A stretch of DNA of 6,310 nucleotides from an uncultured Collinsella sp. (GTDB taxonomy: Bacteria; Actinomycetota; Coriobacteriia; Coriobacteriales; Coriobacteriaceae), in assembly GCA_900549215.1 (NCBI GenBank), contig URNJ01000105.1, positions 1 through 6,310 on the forward strand, written 5' to 3'. Shown here piece after piece: positions 1 to 3,904 of this stretch. Within the stretch, counting starts at the first letter, position 1, and the number at the start of each line of letters is the position of its first letter. The notes under the pieces are model-generated. The model was not told the origin of the DNA. It worked only from the letters and a program-made list of their open reading frames with translations, and ran no database searches. Made by a program: the position numbers and the translations under genes.

Positions 1-248
1 AGGTGCAGGGACGTATCTCCATCGGCAGCGGCCAGCTGACCGGCAAAGGGCTGTTTAACGGCCCGCGTGTCGAAACAAACCTCGTCACGTTCCAGCACAG
101 TGATTTCATCTTCTCCGTTGCCGGCGTGGCGATTGGCCGCATCTTTGGCGCGCGCTACGAAAAGCCCGCCACCATCGTGGGCGGCGTTGTGCTCATCCTC
201 ATCGGCCTCAAGATTTTGCTGGAGCACCTAGGGATTTTAGTGCTGTAA
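1..248 (+). CDS. mntP: MntP-type manganese efflux pump, C-terminal end (5' partial)
   Basis: The frame is open from the left edge to TAA at 246-248, giving about 81 residues of a longer protein; the GTG at 3-5 is probably an internal valine. MntP is a small inner-membrane pump of about 190 residues and six helices that exports Mn2+. The last 45 or so residues look like its C-terminus: a hydrophobic segment ending GVAIGRIFGARYEK (residues 41-54), then a second helix with GGVVLILIGLKILLEHLG (60-77). The combination of G-x-x-x-G, a basic YEK turn and a terminal LILIGLKILLEHLG helix is what I recognise. The first 34 residues (ISIGSG..., KGLFNGPRVETN) are polar and do not resemble the helix expected there, so this homologue may carry a loop insertion. 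Family assignment is fairly sure; the visible part contains no manganese-binding acidic residues to test. A hairpin terminator follows 28 bp downstream. Confidence 0.72.
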   Translation, partial: VQGRISIGSGQLTGKGLFNGPRVETNLVTFQHSDFIFSVAGVAIGRIFGARYEKPATIVGGVVLILIGLKILLEHLGILVL

Positions 249-276
249 AACACCCTTCAAAACTAAACGTCCGTAT

Positions 277-310
277 AAGGCCTCATGCAGAGTTTTGCAT
301 GAGGCCTTTT
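277..310 (+). terminator. Intrinsic terminator of the mntP-like gene, overlapping a palindromic repeat
   Basis: A perfect 13-bp inverted repeat has its left arm at 277-289 (AAGGCCTCATGCA), a 6-base loop GAGTTT at 290-295 and its right arm at 296-308, followed by a short T run ending at 310. It begins 28 bp after the stop codon of the upstream gene. The inner half of the stem is also the first of three CATGCA-N6-TGCATG palindromes. The T tract is short (TTTT, two of them in the stem), so efficiency is uncertain. The minus-strand side lacks a T run. Confidence 0.75.
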
Positions 311-355
311 CATGCAGACTTTTGCATGTCATACTAGGATGCAAAAGCCTGCACG
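284..355. promoter_or_regulatory. Array of three palindromic operators upstream of hipBA
   Basis: Three copies of an 18-bp element built as CATGCA-N6-TGCATG lie at 284-301 (spacer GAGTTT), 311-328 (spacer GACTTT) and 338-355 (GATGCA-AAAGCC-TGCACG). The first two have perfect arms; the third keeps ATGCA-N6-TGCA. Copy 3 reads as the inverse of the others, since its spacer reverse-complements to GGCTTT. The centres are exactly 27 bp apart. Copy 2 fills the space between the candidate -35 and -10, and copy 3 covers the expected transcription start and stops two bases before the Shine-Dalgarno. Known: E. coli HipB binds several palindromic operators upstream of hipBA and represses it. Inferred: these are the cognate sites, with a different core sequence. 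Confidence 0.7.
307..335 (+). promoter_or_regulatory. Candidate sigma-70-type promoter of hipBA
   Basis: TTTTCA at 307-312 (4 of 6 matches to TTGACA) is separated by 17 bp from CATACT at 330-335 (4 of 6 matches to TATAAT). Transcription would start near 342. The spacing is ideal, and the spacer is almost entirely filled by the second palindrome at 311-328, as expected for a repressed promoter. The hexamers are individually weak, so this is a reasoned guess. Confidence 0.5.
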
Positions 356-357
356 TT

Positions 358-362
358 AGGAG
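358..362 (+). promoter_or_regulatory. Ribosome binding site supporting the GTG start of hipB
   Basis: AGGAG lies six bases before the GTG at 369-371. It supports that non-ATG codon as the start, because the next in-frame ATG is far inside the helix-turn-helix gene and would remove the DNA-binding domain. Confidence 0.7.
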
Positions 363-368
363 ATAGCC

Positions 369-800
369 GTGGATACCCTTCCCATCACCACACCACGCCA
401 AGCTGGCATCTACGTGCGCCAGGCACGCGAGACTCAGGGTCTCACCCGTGCCACCCTCGCCAAAAAGGCCGGTGTTTCGGAGCGCCTGCTCGCATCGCTC
501 GAGCTGGGAGATGCCACGGGCATTCGGCTCGACAAGCTGTTGACCGTCTTTAACGCACTCGGCATAGGTCTCTTTGCGCAAAGCGATAACGACTCCATCG
601 CATCACCCTCCGAACATCCGATGACGATAGCGAACCTCCCTATCGCGAACTCGAATGCCCTGCCAAAGCCAAGCGTAGGCAGACGACCCGCTCGACAAGG
701 AACGCCAGCTTTCTATGGTGCCTTGCTGGCCCAAATCGCAGCCGAGCAAGGCCTTTCCGGCACTTCAGACCTCTCCTTTGGCTGTAAGGTTGTGAAATAA
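369..800 (+). CDS. hipB: HipB-like antitoxin, Xre-family helix-turn-helix repressor with long C-terminal tail
   Basis: This 143-residue protein would neutralise the adjacent HipA kinase and repress their shared promoter. Residues 14-70 form an Xre/Cro-type helix-turn-helix domain: VRQARETQGLTRATLAKKAGVS (split over 16-37), then ERLLASLE and LDKLLTVFNALGIGL, the classic five-helix pattern, with the HTH proper at about 25-45. E. coli HipB has 88 residues, so the roughly 70 residues after position 72 are extra: a Ser/Asn/Pro-rich linker, a basic patch (GRRPARQG) and a probable helix (FYGALLAQIAAEQG). The GTG start is set by AGGAG six bases upstream. The stop codon TAA at 798-800 directly abuts the hipA ATG, so the pair is one transcript with coupled translation. 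Three palindromes upstream are the likely binding sites. The antitoxin role is inferred mainly from the neighbour; the DNA-binding fold is clear. Confidence 0.85.
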   Translation: MDTLPITTPRQAGIYVRQARETQGLTRATLAKKAGVSERLLASLELGDATGIRLDKLLTVFNALGIGLFAQSDNDSIASPSEHPMTIANLPIANSNALPKPSVGRRPARQGTPAFYGALLAQIAAEQGLSGTSDLSFGCKVVK

Positions 801-2105
801 ATGGCAGAAATGGAGCTTGCGACCCTCATTTGTGGCGAAATCGCCGGCACTCTCCGCCAAGACGAGCATGGACTCTGCAGCTTTGCATACGCCCCAACCT
901 ATCGCGGAGCACCGTTATCGCTAACAATGCCGCTTTCCAATCGCACGTATGGCCATAGCATCGTCCGCCCGTTCCTATTTGGCCTTTTGCCCGACAGTCA
1001 AGAGCAGCGTCGCGCTATTGCCACCGAGCATGATGTTGCATCCAACAACCCCGTCGCCCTCTTGTGCCATATCGGTCTAGACTGCGCGGGGGCCGTTCAG
1101 TTTTGTCGAGCCGATCAATTAGACGCCGCCCGCGGCAGGGTCTCGGCATACCGCCCGCTTACCAATTCTCAAATCGCTCACAAGCTCAAAGCAATTCGCG
1201 ATGACGAAAGAGAGACATGGATGGGCTCCAACGAAAGCTGGTCCCTGGGCGGCAATCAAGGCAAATTTGCACTAGCTTGGCATGATGGCCAATGGTGCGA
1301 ATGTCTAGGGTCATCCCCCACTACCCATATCTTCAAAAATGGTGTCGTTGGGTTCAAACATCAGGCCTTAAACGAATTCGTCTGCATGAAAACGGCTCGG
1401 CGTGTTGGCATTCCAACTGCCAACGTCTCCTATTACACATTTGAAGACGAAGCCGCGCTCGTCGTTGAACGGTACGACAGAATGGTCAATAGCAGCGGAA
1501 ATATCGAAAGGCTGCATCAGGAGGACTTTTGCCAGGCGCTCGGTGTATTGCCAATCCAGAAATACACCGCCGACGGAGGACCAACTACACGAGACATCCA
1601 AGAACGACTGATTAACACAGTCCCCCACCACATGAATCTTGTGCTTTTTACCTATATGTTGTTCTATAACGCCATTATCGGAGCGCCTGACGCACACGCT
1701 AAAAACTACTCGCTCATCCTTGGCAAAGGCACAAACGCGGCGCTCGCACCCATGTACGATGTCGCATCGGGGCTGGCATACGAGCGCATGCGCCGCCGGG
1801 CGCGCCTTGCCATGAGCGTTGGCGGCGAAAATCGTGTGGGGCGCATCGGTCCAGGCGCTATCCGCCGATACCACGGTATGGGCGACCCCGCGCTGGAGGC
1901 GGCACTCACCGATGCCGGGCTATCCGAGAAGTTTTGCTTTGCGACCATGATGGACCTCGCCTACGAGGTGCCCATTTGCATGGAAGAGGTCATGGACGAA
2001 TACGCCGACCTGCCCGGCATGGCGGACCTGCGCGAGCATATGCTCGGCCCCGTCCGCGAAAACTGCCAGCGCACCCTCGACCTCATCAAGGCAGAAATGG
2101 ACTAG
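801..2105 (+). CDS. hipA: HipA-type serine/threonine kinase toxin
   Basis: The 434 residues match the usual HipA length (about 440). HipA phosphorylates a translation factor (glutamyl-tRNA synthetase in E. coli), halting protein synthesis and promoting persistence. The N-terminal subdomain (1-105) has PLSLTMPL (38-45), FGLLPDS (60-66) and an IG...GAV segment (91-99). The kinase core follows: WSLGGNQGKFALA (147-159), where Ser148 aligns with the E. coli Ser150 autophosphorylation site; HIFK (176-179) with the ATP-contacting lysine; GAPDAHAKN (294-302) with catalytic Asp297; and MYD (318-320) with Mg-binding Asp320. All key residues are present, so it looks active. ATG at 801 follows the hipB stop with no gap; only a weak AAGG lies 11 bases upstream, so translation probably depends on coupling and stays below that of hipB. 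A second Met at codon 4 is a possible alternative start. GC content varies strongly along the gene, lowest at about 1320-1700. The actual phosphorylation target is not shown. Confidence 0.93.
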   Translation: MAEMELATLICGEIAGTLRQDEHGLCSFAYAPTYRGAPLSLTMPLSNRTYGHSIVRPFLFGLLPDSQEQRRAIATEHDVASNNPVALLCHIGLDCAGAVQFCRADQLDAARGRVSAYRPLTNSQIAHKLKAIRDDERETWMGSNESWSLGGNQGKFALAWHDGQWCECLGSSPTTHIFKNGVVGFKHQALNEFVCMKTARRVGIPTANVSYYTFEDEAALVVERYDRMVNSSGNIERLHQEDFCQALGVLPIQKYTADGGPTTRDIQERLINTVPHHMNLVLFTYMLFYNAIIGAPDAHAKNYSLILGKGTNAALAPMYDVASGLAYERMRRRARLAMSVGGENRVGRIGPGAIRRYHGMGDPALEAALTDAGLSEKFCFATMMDLAYEVPICMEEVMDEYADLPGMADLREHMLGPVRENCQRTLDLIKAEMD

Positions 2106-2136
2106 GTGGCCTTAATTTCGCAATTATCAAACAAAA

Positions 2137-2177
2137 GAGAGGGGACACCCGTCGCAAAAGACCGGGTGCCCCCTCTC
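2137..2177 (-). terminator. Intrinsic terminator of pepD, between convergent hipA and pepD
   Basis: A 15-bp stem has arms at 2137-2151 and 2163-2177, one A-C mismatch (2145/2169) and an 11-base loop. Read on the minus strand it is followed by TTTTGTTTG, a proper T tract, so it best serves pepD, whose stop is 56 bp before the hairpin. On the plus strand the sequence after the stem is ATAATGTCATTT, a poor tail, so termination of hipA here would be weaker. It may act in both directions between the converging genes. Confidence 0.8.
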
Positions 2178-2195
2178 ATAATGTCATTTGCAATC

Positions 2196-2226
2196 CGCTA
2201 GCACGTGGCTCGGACTGCTGCTAGCG
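2196..2226. repeat. 8-bp perfect inverted repeat beside the pepD stop
   Basis: CGCTAGCA (2196-2203) and TGCTAGCG (2219-2226) are exact reverse complements around a 15-base loop. The repeat begins six bases beyond the pepD stop codon. It has no T tract, so it is not an intrinsic terminator by itself. It may form a hairpin at the mRNA 3' end ahead of the true terminator, or may be chance. Confidence 0.4.
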
Positions 2227-2232
2227 CAACCT

Positions 2233-3690
2233 TTACGCAGCGAGGCGCTTGAGGACGTCGATGAGCAGCTCGTAGAAGCGCTCGGCAGAAGCGAGCTCCA
2301 TGCTCTCGTCCGGGGTATGGACATCGGAGAGCGTCGGGCCCACGGCGATGGCGTCCAGGCCGTGCAGAGCCTCGGCAAACAGGCCGCACTCAAGGCCGGC
2401 GTGAATGGACTCGATGCGCAGCTCGGAGCCAAAGAGCTCTCGATAGCTCTCGACAAAGACTTCGCGGACCGGCGAATGCTCGGCATAGCTCCAGCCGGGA
2501 TACTCGAACTCAAACTTGGCGTCGAAGCCCAGGACATCGGCAAGCGTCTGCAGGCGGTCCTTGAACTCGTTCTGCAGCGAGGTGATCGAGGAGCGCGGGG
2601 ACAGCATAATCTTGACCTCGTCATCGGAGGTGGCGACCACGCCGATGTTGGAGGAAACCTCGACGGAGCCGTCGGTGGCGACGTTGCGGCGAATCACGCC
2701 GTTAGGGGCAAGACGCAGGGCGCGGATGAGGGCAAGCGCGGACTTCTCGTCCATGGCCTCGACCTCGGCGTCGTCGGCAATCTCGACGGTGCAGGTAAAG
2801 CCGGGGTCGAAGACCTCGAGCTCGGCAGTGACGTCGGCGATGATGCCCTTTGCGATCTGGGCCGCGGCCTCGGCGGCAGCGTGATCGGCATAGACCAGAA
2901 CGGCCTTGCACTCACGGTTGATGGCGTTGTCCTTGGTGCCGCCGTTGAAGCTGACGATGGCGGGCTCGCCGGCGACCATCAGGCGGTCGATGATGCGGGC
3001 CATGATGAGGTTTCCGTTGCCGCGCTCCAGGTTGATATCACTGCCGGAGTGGCCGCCCAACAGACCGGAAATGTCGAGCGTGAGGGTGCTACCGGTCTTG
3101 TGCTCGCGCACGATGGGGCAGGTGTAGGTAACGACGACGCCGCCGGCGCAGCTGACGGTGGCAACGCCCTCCTCCTCGGAGTCGAGGTTGATCATGGTGC
3201 GGGCGCTGATCTGGGACTTGTCGAGCGTCTCGGCGCCAACCAGGCCGGTCTCCTCGTCGGTGGTGAACACGCACTCGAGGGCCGGATGGGCAATCGAATC
3301 GTCGTTGAGCACAGTAAGCATAAGCGCGACGGCGATACCGTTGTCGGCGCCCAGGGTGGTACCGTTAGCGGTGAGGACGCCGTCCTTGACGACCAGGTCG
3401 ATACCATCGGTCGTAAAGTCGTGCTCAACGGAGCCCAACTTGTCGCACACCATATCGATGTGGCCCTGCAGCATCACGGTCGGGGCATTCTCGGCGCCGG
3501 CAGATGCGGGCTTGCGAATGATGACGTTGTAGACCTCGTCCTGATACACATCGAGACCGCGCTCCTTGGCAAACGCGACCAGGAAATCGCTGATGCCCTT
3601 CTCGTTGCCAGACCCACGGGGGATCGCGCTGACCTCCTCAAAGAAATGGAACAGCTGGGCGGGCTCGTAGCCGGTAATCTTGTAGTCCAT
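2233..3690 (-). CDS. pepD: PepD cytosolic non-specific dipeptidase (aminoacyl-histidine dipeptidase, peptidase M20C)
   Basis: The 485-residue zinc metallopeptidase hydrolyses dipeptides in the cytoplasm, the last step of peptide breakdown; relatives cleave carnosine and many Xaa-Xaa dipeptides. The length equals E. coli PepD, and the active-site residues keep a constant offset of three from it: His77 and Asp79 in LQGHIDMVCD, Asp116 in LGADNG, catalytic Glu146 and metal ligand Glu147 in TTDEETG, Asp170 in INLDSEEEG, and His458 in SDVHTPDES. The lid/dimerisation domain lies between the two halves of the catalytic domain (about 185-390), and GHSGSDINLERGN is the typical M20C segment within it. 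The start is the ATG at 3690-3688, preceded by a perfect AAGGAGG and giving the family N-terminus (ITGYEP..LFHFFEEVSAIPRGSGNE). The frame remains open 35 codons further upstream, but that part has no family similarity. It has its own terminator, and a 214-bp gap with a hairpin separates it from clpC, so it is probably a single-gene unit. Confidence 0.96.
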   Translation of the reverse strand: MDYKITGYEPAQLFHFFEEVSAIPRGSGNEKGISDFLVAFAKERGLDVYQDEVYNVIIRKPASAGAENAPTVMLQGHIDMVCDKLGSVEHDFTTDGIDLVVKDGVLTANGTTLGADNGIAVALMLTVLNDDSIAHPALECVFTTDEETGLVGAETLDKSQISARTMINLDSEEEGVATVSCAGGVVVTYTCPIVREHKTGSTLTLDISGLLGGHSGSDINLERGNGNLIMARIIDRLMVAGEPAIVSFNGGTKDNAINRECKAVLVYADHAAAEAAAQIAKGIIADVTAELEVFDPGFTCTVEIADDAEVEAMDEKSALALIRALRLAPNGVIRRNVATDGSVEVSSNIGVVATSDDEVKIMLSPRSSITSLQNEFKDRLQTLADVLGFDAKFEFEYPGWSYAEHSPVREVFVESYRELFGSELRIESIHAGLECGLFAEALHGLDAIAVGPTLSDVHTPDESMELASAERFYELLIDVLKRLAA

Positions 3691-3694
3691 GGTG

Positions 3695-3701
3695 CCTCCT
3701 T
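3695..3701 (-). promoter_or_regulatory. Strong Shine-Dalgarno that fixes the pepD start
   Basis: On the minus strand the sequence is AAGGAGG, then CACC, then the ATG at 3690-3688. The perfect anti-16S match four bases before this ATG decides for the 485-residue start over the longer open frame beginning at 3795. Confidence 0.85.
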
Positions 3702-3734
3702 GGCGCAACTGGTTAGACAGTAAGACATGCGACT

Positions 3735-3763
3735 TGTATATTCCCAGACTTTGCGTGCATAAA
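3735..3763 (-). promoter_or_regulatory. Possible pepD promoter
   Basis: On the minus strand TTTATG (3763-3758) and TATACA (3740-3735) are 17 bp apart, about 45 bp before the start codon. The -10 matches the consensus at 4 of 6 positions and the -35 at only 3 of 6. Spacing and location are right but the hexamers are weak. Confidence 0.3.
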
Positions 3764-3807
3764 CCAGTCGAAAACGCCGAGCGCCCTCGCATCATCGGCT
3801 AACGGTG

Positions 3808-3827
3808 GACCGTATAGCGTAACGGTC
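3808..3827. repeat. Short inverted repeat in the clpC-pepD gap
   Basis: GACCGT (3808-3813) and ACGGTC (3822-3827) pair around an 8-base AT-rich loop. It lies between the clpC terminator and the candidate pepD promoter, where a regulator could bind. Six base pairs can easily arise by chance, and I see no second copy. Confidence 0.25.
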
Positions 3828-3847
3828 ACAACTTCCGCAGCTCTACA

Positions 3848-3879
3848 AATCGAGGCGCCCTTTCCGGAGCGCCTCGATT
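3848..3879 (-). terminator. Probable intrinsic terminator of clpC
   Basis: A perfect 11-bp GC-rich stem (arms 3848-3858 and 3869-3879, AATCGAGGCGC and its complement) with a 10-base loop lies 25 bp past the clpC stop. On the minus strand the stem ends ATT and is followed by TGTAGAG, so the T tract is short. The position and perfect stem support termination, possibly incomplete. Confidence 0.65.
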
Positions 3880-3904
3880 GCGCGTATCAAATTGTCGCCA
3901 CGCC

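Noticed and set aside
284..355. CRISPR-like array of short palindromic repeats
   Set aside because: The repeats are only 18 bp with 9-bp gaps, the third is degenerate, and the array sits in a promoter. This is an operator array; no cas genes are present.
237..581. 114-codon minus-strand open frame overlapping hipB
   Set aside because: It runs antisense through the promoter, operators and helix-turn-helix region, and its first part merely translates the repeats (SLHEKASCKTLHEA pattern). There is no family similarity.
369..2105. Tripartite HipBST system
   Set aside because: HipBST has a separate small HipS protein equivalent to the HipA N-terminal subdomain. Here that subdomain (PLSLTMPL, FGLLPDS) is fused in a full-length HipA, and the extra HipB tail does not resemble it.
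2188..3723. A 511-codon open frame on the plus strand opposite pepD
   Set aside because: It has the same codon-register shadow explanation, and its Gly/Val/Asp-rich translation has no recognisable domain. The minus-strand PepD has all its catalytic residues.
3691..3795. A 35-residue N-terminal extension of PepD from an upstream start
   Set aside because: The extension lacks family similarity and would cover the perfect Shine-Dalgarno at 3695-3701. The 3690 start gives the exact length of E. coli PepD.
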